A DNA stretch of 64,000 nucleotides from contig JARYHS010006964.1 in assembly GCA_031002005.1 (NCBI GenBank), positions 3,720,001 through 3,784,000 on the forward strand, read 5' to 3'. This stretch comes from Vandiemenella viatica. Taxonomy: Eukaryota; Arthropoda; Insecta; Orthoptera; Morabidae. This document shows, piece after piece, positions 49,850 to 62,700 of the stretch (positions are counted from its first letter, which is position 1; each line of letters starts with the position of its first letter). A program made the position numbers and the translations under genes. The notes beneath the pieces were generated by a model. That model was not told the origin of the DNA, made no database searches, and saw only the letters and a list, made by a program, of their open reading frames with translations.

Positions 49850-51003
49850 GAAATAATTCTACAAACCAAAGGATGCTCACATTTACGAGCTGTTTTATGA
49901 ATTTTGAACTTAAAACAATCCATAAACGATTTTCCACAAGGTTCACAAGTTTAAGGACGCTCACCTGTATGAATTCTTTTATGTTTTGCAAGGCTAGTAT
50001 TAGCAATAAAACATTTACCACAAACTTCACAAGCATATGGCCGCTCACCTGTATGAATTCTTTTATGTACTACTAATTGATTAGCACGTGTAAGTGTTTT
50101 TCCACAAATTTCACAAGTATAAGGCTGCTCACCTGTATGAATTCTTTTATGTACTACTAATTGATCAGCCCGTGTAAATGTTTTTCCACAAATTTCACAA
50201 GTGTAAGGCTGCTCACCTGTATGAATTCTTTTATGTTGTACAAGGCTACCAATAGCAGCAAAACATTTACCACAAACTTCACAAGCATATGGCCGCTCAC
50301 CTGTATGAACTCTTTTATGTATTACTAATTGATTAGCCCGTGTAAATGTTTTTTGACAAATTTCACAAGTGTAAGGCCGCTCACCAGTATGAATTCTTTT
50401 ATGTACCACTAATTGATTAGCCCATGTAAATGTTTTTCCACAAATTTCACAAGTGTAAGGCCGCTCACCTGTATGAATTCTTTTATGTAATACTAAGTGA
50501 ATAGCCTGTGTAAACATTTTTCCACAAATTTCACAAGTGTAAGGTCGCTCACCTGTATGAATTCTTTTATGTTTTACTAAGTGATTAGCCTGTGTAAACG
50601 TTTTTCTACAAATTTCACAAGTATAAGGCTGCTCACCTGTATGAATTCTTTTATGTTGTACAAGGCACCTATTAGCAGTAAAACATTTACCACAAACTTC
50701 ACAAACATAAGGACGCTCACCTGTATGAATTCTTTTATGTTGTACAAGGCTCCCATTAGCAGTAAAACATTTACCACAAACTTCACAAACATAAGGCAGC
50801 TCACCTGTATGAATTCTTTTATGACGTGTAAGGTTACTATTAGCAGTAAAACATTTACCACAAACTTCACATGCATAAGGCTGATCTATCTCAGGGATAC
50901 GTTTATGAGTTATTAGGATGTCCAGAATTTATAAAAGGCTCTACACACATTCTGGAAGCATAAAGGCTGCTGCAGATCATGAGCAGGAATGACTTGATGA
51001 TAC
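49850..51003 (-). pseudogene. Zinc-finger gene copy 3, array exon (11 fingers, flanks broken)
   Basis: Seen on the minus strand: the acceptor (TTTCTAG) places the exon start at 51003. The leader has two one-base insertions relative to copies 1 and 2 (CCTTTATG near 50966; CTGGACATC near 50922), so neither the splice frame nor the internal ATG used in the other copies reaches the fingers. The array itself is open from about 50930 to 49951: 11 fingers, types I and II mixed, with Leu for Phe in finger 10 (CGKTL). A TAA at 49951-49953 replaces the Tyr codon of a 12th, partial finger (TCEPCGKSF). The only in-array ATG is in finger 5. The upstream exon would lie in or beyond the gap at 55020. Most likely a pseudogene. 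Confidence 0.72.
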
Positions 51004-51481
51004 CTAGAAACAAAGTAAAACTGGTAAATTTAGCGTAATACCATTCTTATAGTTAACAAACTAATGATTATTATTAGAAAATCACACACCAGGATTCTAA
51101 TAATCTATATATAATATTAGAAGAACTTTCATTTATATAGTTACTGCCCGACATCTATAAGATATGAACTATATCACAATTTTATAGTATTCATGCATTT
51201 TGGCATTTCTTTTCTATTCCATTATCTATATATCATGTATGTAACTATGTATATAATTGTTTGACTTTAGCAAGCTTGAGTAAAGTGTAGAAAAATATAT
51301 TTAAATTCTTACTCACAGCTCACTCCATAAATTTACTGAACACTATGCACTAATTATGCTATGTATCACAATTTTTATATCTCCTATCACACTCAACTCT
51401 TTCCCATACAGAAGTGCCTGTAATCTAATAAAAAAACTCTATATTTAATATATATTACCAGCAATACTTTTTAAACCTACA

Positions 51482-52677
51482 ACTAGCAGAGTACTTGGCA
51501 TTGCCTGGTCTAATCAGGACTCATTTACCCACACACTATTTTTATATTTCTGATGTGAATCATGCGTACTAAGTTTTATTAATTTGGCACCAGCCATTTT
51601 CAGAAGAAAACTAAACATTGATATACCCAAACGATTCTCAGGACGGAGTGAATTGGATGCTGCAATACAGAATGTCAGTTTATATTTTGTTCCAGGCTGC
51701 ATTACAACCCAACCATACCATGTGTTAAAGTTGCTGTTCAATAGTCAAAATATCTACTATCTGTGCATTAATACATGTCACATACATAAATCTGCATCTG
51801 AAATATATCTGTTTCCTCCAGCATCATGTAGAATATACAGATTTTTCATGGGTTTTCACAATGTTTAATTATAGGGTACAAGCTACAATATGATGTACAT
51901 ATAATACATTTATTTTTGAATATTCTGGCATAACTTAAAAGAGCTGATTTTTTGGCGGGATTTAAAACTGTGGGTTTCTATAAAGAACACTGGAAATTAA
52001 AAGGGGCAAGGGTAATGGGGGAAAGTGGTTGGGCTTTTGTAAACCTAATATAGACAGTATTTTTTGGCTTGTTTTAATGTATATGGGTGAAAAATTCCTT
52101 CAAAATTGGATAGAAACTATAGCTTTGTATAAAGAATATTGACAGTAATTAAGGGATGGAAATGGGGAGATTTGGTTTTTATAAAAACTAATAAGGACAA
52201 GTATTTTTCCCTTTGTTTTAAAGTATGCAAAGTTCTATCGAAATCAGAAAAAAATAATGGTTTACATACAAATTAAGGGGTATAAAAGGGGAAATGGGGT
52301 AGTTTTTGCTAGTCAGATAACTTCTCCATGAAAAAATACACATATGTGCCAACTTTCATGGTGATCTGTCAAATGGTGTCGACTGTAGCTTTGTGAGAAC
52401 ATTGATAAAAACTTAGGAAATATAAAGGGGGAGAGGTGTTAGGTTTTTCTGTTTATTTTAAAGTATACGTATACAAGGTTCCAATGAAATCGGATAAAAA
52501 AGTGGTTTTGTATAAAAACTAATCGTTATAAAAAGGGGGGAGTGGTTTTGGAATTTATTTGGTCATAAACCTTCTCTATAAAAAAGAAATGCATGAGTCA
52601 ACTTTCATCATGATTGGTCAAACGGAGTCAATGTCTATTAATCTCGGATATACTAACACCCTCTTGTATATATAAGA
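51482..52677 (-). mobile_element. Non-autonomous Helitron in the copy 3 intron
   Basis: Inverted counterpart of the Helitrons in copies 1 and 2: the plus strand begins ACTAGCAGAGTACTTGGC and ends TGTATATATAAGA. The internal frame at 51514-51741 (minus) again varies between copies. Confidence 0.65.
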
Positions 52678-54361
52678 TTTGATGTTCAAATAACATAAGC
52701 TCTACAGACAAACTAGGATAACTATGTTAGGTTTAATATCATTAATTGTAGTTTATATTACATCCATTATGCAGCACAATAGTTAAGTTATTCAATAATT
52801 TTCAATTTGCACCTATGTGCAGAAAAAAATTCAATCACTTTACTGAATATGTTGATAAGCACACAGAGATCAAATTCATTTATTTTAGCAGCATCTCAGT
52901 AGGCAAGGTTATTTTCATAGTGCATTATAATTGCATAAATTGTCTTAATGTATCTGTAAATGATTATGCAGCAAAAGCAAAAATAGCCTGAATAATTACT
53001 GAGTTATAACAGCTATAGATAAAAATAATTATATATATATATATTACAGATTACTTAATTAACAAAACATGAGGCATAGTGAATTTTCTATAGAATATAA
53101 TATATTCAAATGACACTATACATTGTGTTGTTACAACTCTTACATTCTAAATAGCCTGTAATACACATAAATATTAGGGTCAATGAAATGATTTTAGTAA
53201 ATGAGATTATATTTAAAGTGTTTGCACATAATTTATACCAAGTTCTATTTCTTTATTGATAGGTGTTGCGGAGTAATTAAAGAAAATCAATTAATAAGTT
53301 TACTGTCAGTGTTATATAGTAATATAACTCTTTTATAGTGCAGAGTATTAATACAATGCTCTAGGGTACCATGCCCAGTGAACCTGCTGATTGATACTGC
53401 ATGATATTTCGGGGATCCAGTTTTCCAACGCCATCGTATACATAAGTGCCAGACATGGCTACTGCCTTGCACCTTTCTAGCCTGCCAGATGGCGAAACTC
53501 TCGAAAACAGCTTAGCTGCCTAGACTATATGAGCAACTTTAGCCATACTTCGTAGTGGAAACTGAAATGTTTCCCCTCATATTAATATCTATGATGTTTT
53601 CTCAATATAGACACTAACTGTTAGTTTCATTTCATATATGCTGCTATGATGATAGTGGCATATCATATCTATAATTATCAATTATGAATATTGATCTAAT
53701 ATAATTTTCTGGATTTAACAGTTTTCAGATCTTTAGAATCAATCTTTTCTAGCCACTAAATAACCACCACAGTAAAAACGAGAATTCAGAAAAAGTGATG
53801 TCAGTCTCTTGTTAGATACTATAGACACCTGGTATAACTGACACTTGGGGTTATTAACCACTGAATGTGCTAATCACATTGATATTAAAGATCAGTTGTT
53901 ATTAAGGGGAATGTCACAAAGTTTTTTTTTCTGTAGGTAGCATGTATTAATTTATGTTAAGTACAGCAGACTTTATATCAATTTAAGGATCCACATATTT
54001 TGAATTAAAACTGTGTACTTTATCTACAGAATTCAAAGAAAATAGTTTAGTAATCTGCTTAAATAAAAATCCACAGTATTTGAGAACGTCATTTCAAATG
54101 ATCCCTACTCCAAGCAGATCTTTTTATCCTGATCCTGTTAAACAATAGCTTAAAATGAAATATAATTTCATAAGTATATGAAAGAAGCCTATATCACACT
54201 GGATATTTTATGTAAAATCAACTCCGTAAATATTGTCTTTATGTAGAAATTGATATAAACAGTACTATCTCACTGAATCTTAAACAAACAAAAATGAATA
54301 CTAAATGCCAACAGGATCAGTAATATTGTAAACTGTAAAACTGTAATAGGGATGTAAGGGT
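52678..54361. other. Intron interior of copy 3, nothing recognised
   Basis: Inverted counterpart of 7561-9273 and 21491-23209, a little more diverged. No gene or element identified. Confidence 0.6.
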
Positions 54362-55019
54362 AATCAGCCTCTTTCTACCAAATGTCAATCCCTCCTTCAC
54401 GTGGTGCACCCTGTTTCTACGGAAGAGGCTCTGGTGACTGAAATACTCCTGGTATAAGGAGTCACCCACTGCTTGCCAAAGGCCTCCTCAAGAAGGTCAG
54501 AAGAGTGGTAAATGGCTCAAGCCACCCTCTTGCCCTTGGGCTTAGGAACAGCCCATAAAGGCATATAAATGAGAAATAATCAATGGCATGGGAATGCAGA
54601 AGGCAACAGGAAGCCACTACGGGAAGCCCTAAGGGTATCCCAAAGATTTGTAATCCTCTTAAATTCCTGTGTAAAATATTCCAGAGGTAAAATAGTCCCT
54701 CAATCTGATATCCAGGGGCAGTCTGCTCAGGGAGGAGTCATTAGAATGGATAGAAACATTCTAGGAGTCGGAGCATGGAATGATAGAAATCTGAATAGGG
54801 CAGGTAGGTTAGAAAACTTAAAAAGGGAGATAGAATGACTTCAATTAGATATCATCGGGACTAGTGAAAATAACTGGAAGGATGCACAGGATTTGTGGTC
54901 TGGGAACACAGAATAATCAATACAAAACCTGTATGTGCAGTAACTAGTATAGAATTTGTAATGAATAAGAGAATAGGAAAATGGGTGAGATTAGTGACAG
55001 AATTATTATGATGATGGTA
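54362..55019 (+). mobile_element. 5' part of the intron LINE of copy 3, cut by the gap
   Basis: The plus strand shows the same leader as in copies 1 and 2, then the endonuclease start WNDRNLNRAGRLENLKREI and TSENNWKDAQDLWSG (about 54768-54900). The gap interrupts it at 55020. In copies 1 and 2 about 1.9 kb more separates this point from the upstream exon. Confidence 0.75.
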
Positions 55020-56019
55020 NNNNNNNNNNNNNNNNNNNNNNNNNNNNNNNNNNNNNNNNNNNNNNNNNNNNNNNNNNNNNNNNNNNNNNNNNNNNNNNNN
55101 NNNNNNNNNNNNNNNNNNNNNNNNNNNNNNNNNNNNNNNNNNNNNNNNNNNNNNNNNNNNNNNNNNNNNNNNNNNNNNNNNNNNNNNNNNNNNNNNNNNN
55201 NNNNNNNNNNNNNNNNNNNNNNNNNNNNNNNNNNNNNNNNNNNNNNNNNNNNNNNNNNNNNNNNNNNNNNNNNNNNNNNNNNNNNNNNNNNNNNNNNNNN
55301 NNNNNNNNNNNNNNNNNNNNNNNNNNNNNNNNNNNNNNNNNNNNNNNNNNNNNNNNNNNNNNNNNNNNNNNNNNNNNNNNNNNNNNNNNNNNNNNNNNNN
55401 NNNNNNNNNNNNNNNNNNNNNNNNNNNNNNNNNNNNNNNNNNNNNNNNNNNNNNNNNNNNNNNNNNNNNNNNNNNNNNNNNNNNNNNNNNNNNNNNNNNN
55501 NNNNNNNNNNNNNNNNNNNNNNNNNNNNNNNNNNNNNNNNNNNNNNNNNNNNNNNNNNNNNNNNNNNNNNNNNNNNNNNNNNNNNNNNNNNNNNNNNNNN
55601 NNNNNNNNNNNNNNNNNNNNNNNNNNNNNNNNNNNNNNNNNNNNNNNNNNNNNNNNNNNNNNNNNNNNNNNNNNNNNNNNNNNNNNNNNNNNNNNNNNNN
55701 NNNNNNNNNNNNNNNNNNNNNNNNNNNNNNNNNNNNNNNNNNNNNNNNNNNNNNNNNNNNNNNNNNNNNNNNNNNNNNNNNNNNNNNNNNNNNNNNNNNN
55801 NNNNNNNNNNNNNNNNNNNNNNNNNNNNNNNNNNNNNNNNNNNNNNNNNNNNNNNNNNNNNNNNNNNNNNNNNNNNNNNNNNNNNNNNNNNNNNNNNNNN
55901 NNNNNNNNNNNNNNNNNNNNNNNNNNNNNNNNNNNNNNNNNNNNNNNNNNNNNNNNNNNNNNNNNNNNNNNNNNNNNNNNNNNNNNNNNNNNNNNNNNNN
56001 NNNNNNNNNNNNNNNNNNN
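55020..56019. other. Assembly gap (1000 N)
   Basis: A placeholder. Its right edge falls exactly on the first base of a piggyBac-like terminus. It must hide the junction of block C with T3, the left TTAA, and perhaps the upstream exon of zinc-finger copy 3. Confidence 0.99.
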
Positions 56020-57843
56020 CCCTTTCCTCCCTGACGGTACTTATAAGTACCACTGTATTTACCACCATACAATTCAACAATACCAGTGTCCACTGCATTG
56101 TTAAGCCTGTTGATGTATTGTTGTATGATTAAGTCAGACAATGACAACATTTATTTTTAAATTCTGCGTGAAATTGCCGAGAAATTAATTTTCTAAGTTG
56201 GGGCTTGACAGCATACTGACCAGAGTAACAAGTGGTACATTACAATGAATTTTTTGATGATAATTTACTTGGTAAGTGTCAATTTCTGTTATTACTTTTT
56301 TAGTTTGAACATTTAACCATATATTTTTTACCTATAAAATATGTTTTTCTAGTTTCTTTACTAAATAATCTAGAAAAACCAATGGGGACTTATAAGTACC
56401 GTCAGGGAGTTCTGGGTAGTTTTATACAGATTATTGGTGAATAGATTTAGCAAGTATACAATTGGTTTTATCATTGTTTTAGATTTTTTAAATGGATATT
56501 TTTATGAAATACGCTCTGATTGAAGCTCTTCTCTTAGAAGTTTATAATTTATCAGCTCTTCTCTTAGAAGTTTATAATTTATCAAGGCAAAAATGAAGAA
56601 ATAACTGGAATGTTCTCAGATTACTCATTAGGTCAAAGAGTGGTCTTAGAATTGACTGAAAAAATGGAGCAATGACGATGTTATCTAGTATTATCATTAT
56701 TTTTCATCAGTTTAATTGTTAAAAAACTGAAACAACTTTTGTTTGTGGGAGGATCAGACCCTACTGCAAAGGACTTTCTAACAATCTGCTGATGGAAAAC
56801 TAAAAAGAGGAGATTGTGACAGTGAATTTACAAACTTGCTACTGGAAATGGAAGGATAAAAAGGTCATACATTTAGTATCAAATTTTCATGGCAGCGGTG
56901 AAACTCCACTACACTGGTTGGGGTCAATAGCAATTTCAACAGATGGGCCCTCTCTCGGGTTGGATTGGTGACCTGGTGGATCTTGGACCAGAGGGCCTCT
57001 CTGGCCGGTCATGCCTCTCTGGCCGGTCATCGGAGGCCACCTCCGGCAGTAGGTCCCGTAGCATTTTGCCCATCCTGCCACCCTGTTGTTACACCACTAG
57101 TTATATGCAAATAAAAAGATGGATTGAAGTCGACAATTTCATGCTCAGGACTCAGGAGTCGTCAAGGACTACAATACCTTCATGTGTGGGTTTGATACTG
57201 CTGATCAGCTGATGACTTTGTGCAATGCTGACAGAAGGTTACCGAAATCATGGTAAAGATTGTTTTGGGGAATTCTGGATGTTGAATTTGTCAATGCCTA
57301 TAACATAAATGGTCCGATATTTGAAAAAAAGTCTGTAAATTTTTTTAGAAGATCCTTTGCACAAGGTATAATGACTATGAAGGATATCGGTAAGAAGAAA
57401 AGGTCATCTATATATATTTCACCAAGCCCTCATCTATTCAAACAACACAAGTCATACTATTCCACAATGAGATATATAAGATTGGGAAACAGAGGTATAC
57501 AGTGTATCTAAATTGTAAAAATCAGATGAAGATGTAAAGTATGTAGAATAAAGAAAATACAGTCAAAACATCATTCCAAATATTGCACTGCAATGTCTTT
57601 TGTGTCTGAATGAGCAAGAAGAATATTCTTTTTTTTTTTTTAATATCATGAGGCAAACATTTCATACCAATATAAACATAATTGATTTCAATTGCTATTT
57701 CTGTACATCCTGTGATACACAAAGTCCCTGACGGTACTTATAAGTACCGGCTTAGTAATTGTGTTTAATTTCAAGTAGCTTTATATAAATATATAATTGA
57801 AATTATAAATTTCCCTTTATTTCCAATAGCCGGTAGGAAAGGG
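56020..57843 (+). mobile_element. piggyBac-like transposon fossil
   Basis: Seen: the left end is CCCTTTCCTCC and the right end, reverse-complemented, CCCTTTCCTACC, followed by TTAA (57844-57847), the piggyBac target. Broken plus-strand frames hold the C-terminal half of a PGBD-type transposase: LGQRVVLELTEKM near 56630, a decayed DGKLKRGD segment near 56800, VSNFHG near 56877, then KDYNTFMCGFDTADQL and WGILDVEFVNAYNI (57150-57310). Stops and indels are frequent and the N-terminal half is missing. The palindrome GGTACTTATAAGTACC lies near both ends and in part near 56390. A 30-bp unit is duplicated exactly at 56524-56583. T1 keeps the uninterrupted TTAA at 31835-31838. Confidence 0.8.
56938..57108. 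mobile_element. GC-rich insert nested in the piggyBac fossil
   Basis: About 170 bp, much richer in GC than its surroundings, interrupts the transposase between STDG and the segment before KDYN. CTCTCTGGCCGGTCAT occurs twice in tandem and the flank GGCGG-like ends resemble hAT-type termini. Family uncertain. Confidence 0.4.
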
Positions 57844-60800
57844 TTAAGTTTGTAAACATTCCGCTAGAGTGCTCTAGAATACGGTGATATAAGTTTCACC
57901 ATTTAGTGAGAATTTGTTGAACGTTTAGATTAAAGAAGTACGAAAAATCTATCATTATCATTATTTAAATTGCAAATGGCCTTTGCATGAGAAAGCATGT
58001 TATTTGGAAGTATCTTTTTGTGTGTTGTGCGGTTGAGCCTTCCTCAGTATAAAAACCACAAGCCACCATGAATTGTGTTATACCTTGCACATTGCTGTAG
58101 AGGTAATTGGAAGCATTGGTATATGTGAATAAGTGTACTGTTCAAAATGGGCTCTCTTAGCACTAGAAATCCTACTGTTATTTTTAGTGCAATGGATATT
58201 TTTCTGCCCATTTCTGAGAAGAATGATTGTTATCACAATAAACTTTCTATAGTTCTATCCAGCCATTTAATACATTTTTGTAGCAATGGGTTATCCAATT
58301 ATTCGCTCCAATATTCTTATCAGCAGTGACAAACTCCGCGACTAATAAAGCATGGTGAGAAATCATTGTTGATTATTATTTGTTTTTGTAATAGAAGTGT
58401 TATTATTAGATTTATTATATACTATAACGTACACAGAAAAAACTGATTACTATCATAAAAATAAAGTTATATTAACTAAGAAACATTACTGTGTCTGCGA
58501 TAAATTCATTTTGAGCAAGTGAAAAAAATTCTTTTGTATACGCAGTTAGATGCTAAATAGTGAAATTTCTTTAACTTGCTGTTCAAACACAAAACTAGTG
58601 TAACTTGGAGTTTTTCTTCTTTTTCTTCGTGGCGCAAGAAACAAATTATATTCTGTTTCACACTGACAAAAGGCTCAACTGGTTAGGTTTACTTAATTTT
58701 TGGCAGCAGTCCAGAAAATGTTTGGAGTTAATTTTCAAAAAATAATAGTACAGAAGTTATTAAAAAATACTTGAAATTAACTGCTCATTCTAGTAAAATG
58801 ATGTCATAGCTGCCTTCAAATGAGAACATGAATATACTGTAAGCAATTGTGGCAGGGCAGAATTTTGAATAAAATTGAAACTATTGATGAAAAGCAAAAA
58901 TCACACCACACTGGTTTCAAAAGAAACCTTCCTCAAGTTGGTATGGTTTCAGATATTTTAAATACATATTTTTTTATTCTAGGCCCCTGCAAAACTATAA
59001 ACAAAAACAATAAAATGTTTTCCATTTGTGAAGATCTTAATTTCTATTTGAGTAGAGTGCCCTTCACTGCTGTGGCATTAGTACAGAAATTTTGCTTCTA
59101 AATATAGTCTTGCCTATTTTAGAATCAATGGACTAAATATAGGGGCATTTGCCTAGCAAGTGAATCATATTTATCTACTTCCACAGTAAGCTTATTGAAA
59201 ATATAAATAACAACATGCTAATCCCGAAACTATAATGTCTTTCAATAAATACTTTGTTGACCCATGATGTCTGGGCAAACATACAGGGAACGTTTCATCC
59301 ATCTGGCTGTTTGTATCATTTTATGCAGAGGCCAAAGAAAATTACAATTTTTTCTTTGTTGATAAACGTGCGTCAAATATGCCTCAAAATCTCGTGATCT
59401 ACCTACATCTCACGAGGTGATGAATAAACATCGGTAAGATGTGGATTAAATAATGTGATCAGGCATCACGGTCAGTGATGTTTTCAATGTAGACTAGATT
59501 TAGAGACATGTCATCAACAGAGAGACACTACAGATGGGAAGTGAGTGATTTAGAATCCAACGACTGCATCTCAAACAGCACACTTGTGCTACTGTATTGC
59601 ATTTCTCGCAAATAAAACATTAACACATTAGGAGCTATTTCTAAAAACCAGAGAAATCACCGACCAATGATGGTTTAAATTTTAAATTAAATTCCTTAAA
59701 AAATATATTTTTCTTCTGGAATCATCCCTAGAAAATAGAGTATACAGCTTGATTTTGTGTGTTACATGTAATGTATTGAAATTTGCTTTCCTTAATCTTA
59801 AAAGAGGTCAGCTATATTAACACAGCTGTCCTGCCACTAATGACCTTAACATCGGTGAGGTGTAAAGGCATAAATAATAATAATAAACATACACAGCTGT
59901 CCTTTTTGCAAATATACAGTTTTTTTTTTTTCAAATTCATAGGATGTTCGGAATAACGTAAGAAGTGTAGGATTTAAGCTCAGACGGTAACTAAAATAAA
60001 CAAGAAGTGTACGTATGGAGAGGTATTATGGTACTGATATATTCACTATCCCAATAAAAGAAACAGCAGCATCAAAAAAAGGAAACATATAATGAGACCA
60101 TGTGATAGGGTGTGGTTAGCACAGAGGATGATATCCAATATCGCGTGGACAGACACAGATGACGCACAAAGCTAAACTATCTGGTGAGCAGCTGATTGTT
60201 GCACTGTGTGGAAAAAAACACACTAAGAAATATGGAGAATACTGATTGATAACAGTTGCATGTATGGTATATTAATCTGCTTGTTAAAAAATATGTAACT
60301 ACATTGAACGCTGTTGAGAGACTAAAATAGGTGGGTAAAATTTTAACCTCAGAGGTTAATAAATATCGCAAACTGTTTCCTTTCATCAAATGTATATGTT
60401 TTGTTAATAGTGTATGGGAGGTAGGGATAAGAGAATATCACTTTAATCAGAGAAATGTTTTATTCTGAGTATTATTGTAATGAATTATCACTTCACTCAT
60501 GTAAGCTTCTCTATGTCTGAGTGACTGTTTTCTTCACTCTGCTTGCCTGTATTCTCCTCAAACAAGAATGTCTTGAAGTTAAGTTAATTCAATACTTGGA
60601 ACATGAATTTTATAAAATTTTGTTGATAGTATCACCAGGAATACTACCAAATATCATTAAATTCACTACAAGATTACCGTTGTCATCAGCACTTACACAC
60701 TATTCTGTATACCTGAATATTATCATCTATTCACACTTCCCTTTAAAGTCAAATTATGCAGTGTTTATCATTCAACTGTATTTTCAGAAATAGCTTCATG

Positions 60801-61738
60801 TTTGGGATAGCAAAAAAACTTGAATTAATTACTAGTTGAAATGGAGAAAAAAAAGTGATTCATGGAACAGAAAAAACAACTGCACACAATTTATATAACC
60901 ACTGAATCCAAGATTACTGGACGGTCATCGAGTCATAAATACTCTATGAGGTCACCAAAAAAATTATTGCAATAATCGCCAAATGACATACGTGAACGCT
61001 ATTTGCAAACAATGGGCGTGTGCTGTGGCCAGCAATGCCGATTCATGTCGATTTGACTGCCACAATGAGTAAGTTCCAAGTACCTTCCAAACTGAGCACA
61101 AGAACAATGTATAATTAATGCGTTAGTCGAACTTACTTATCTCTATTTAAAGTAGATATTTGAGAGATGCAGACCAAAACAATTAACTTACAAATATGCA
61201 CCAAAACTTTTCAGTATGTGGTCGCCATTGGTTAGTTAAATGGAAAATCGCAAAACTGGACTTTTGTTACGATTTGGGAATAAAATCATATTTGTGAACC
61301 ACTTTACCTGTATATAGTATCACGGAAAGACAACAGATTGTTGAAATCATTAAGAATCACTATCTTCGAAACTAAGAAGAAGTATGAAGTAAAATATAAC
61401 ACATTACTAAAACAACTTACACTCCATCTATAATTAAAATTTGAGGTATATTAACATCATAGGGTTCCTATCAATTTCATGTTGGGATTGATAGGTAGTT
61501 AATATAAGGGAATTCATGAATAATTACTATCATTTGAGTGTAAAACTGTATCAGTGTACAAGATTTAGACTTTCTAAGACTAAGTGAGGTACTTTAGAGT
61601 TTTAATGATCAATAGTCAGTGAAAGACAAAATCGGTGAATTTTGCATCTAAATAATACTGAGAACAAGGAAGAAACAATATTTATGTTTTTATTAAATAT
61701 TTTGATATCTGGTTATAACAGAAATATGAGACACATAG

Positions 61739-61880
61739 CACCAAGTGTGGTGGGTGAGCAGTAACACTGTGACCTCGTAATCGGGAGGACGCAGGTTCAA
61801 ATCCCTATTTGGGCCCAGATTTGGATATTCCATGGTTTCACCAATCACTACAGGCAGATCCGGAATGCTACCACATGCAA
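61739..61880 (+). mobile_element. tRNA-derived SINE in T3
   Basis: The same SINE as at 45138, with a GGTTCAAATCC B box. The A-box region is mutated (GAGCAGTAACACTG), so promoter activity is doubtful. Confidence 0.7.
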
Positions 61881-62700
61881 AAATATATGTATATACTAAA
61901 ATTAAATAAAAAAATTGCAGCAGCGACTTTTTTCCCACAAACATAAGTGAAAGGATGTAAAAATGAGTTGCTTGATGACAAAAAGTGTTTGAGTCATATT
62001 GCAGTGTTAATGGATTCTGATTTTATATGATCGTTAATATATTCTTAGAATGCATAAACAATTAATCATAAGCAGTAAATAGACCAGAAGAGGAACTAGA
62101 AGCTTTCAAATTAGGAATATAATAATTACCAAAAGAATTATACTAGGTCAGAGTTCTTCAACTCTTTTGAATCTGAGGATCAGTTAAATGGGGGAAAACA
62201 ATTAAAAAACTCACTAACTTATATGGGTCCAATTTTACACTTATAAAATTTTAACCAAACGTACCAATTGTTATTACCATGTAATGCAGTCAGTTAAGAC
62301 TTACAGCTACAATCTGATAAAACTGAATCATCTTAGAGCTGTAGCTCCCCATTGTCTACTTCTATTTAAAGTATCACAGAGTATTTCTCCTTACTACAGA
62401 GATAATACGGTCTGACTTTTCTTCCAGTGGAACTAATCGAATTGCAGTTCAACTACATAGCAACAATTAAACATAATGCACTGTTAATAGGTCTTGTATA
62501 GAGCTACAGTGTGTTTAATAGCGGTTTACCTATTTCTGGTATTCTTTAATTTAAATACAATGGAAAACATGCTACAGCAAAAATTTTCATACATATGCAT
62601 TTACATATTTTCCCCTTCCTGTATTTTTTTAATTTTAAATTCTTTGAGTGTAATTTCATCACCTGCTTACATTTCCCATTTATTAATATACGTTAAATTA

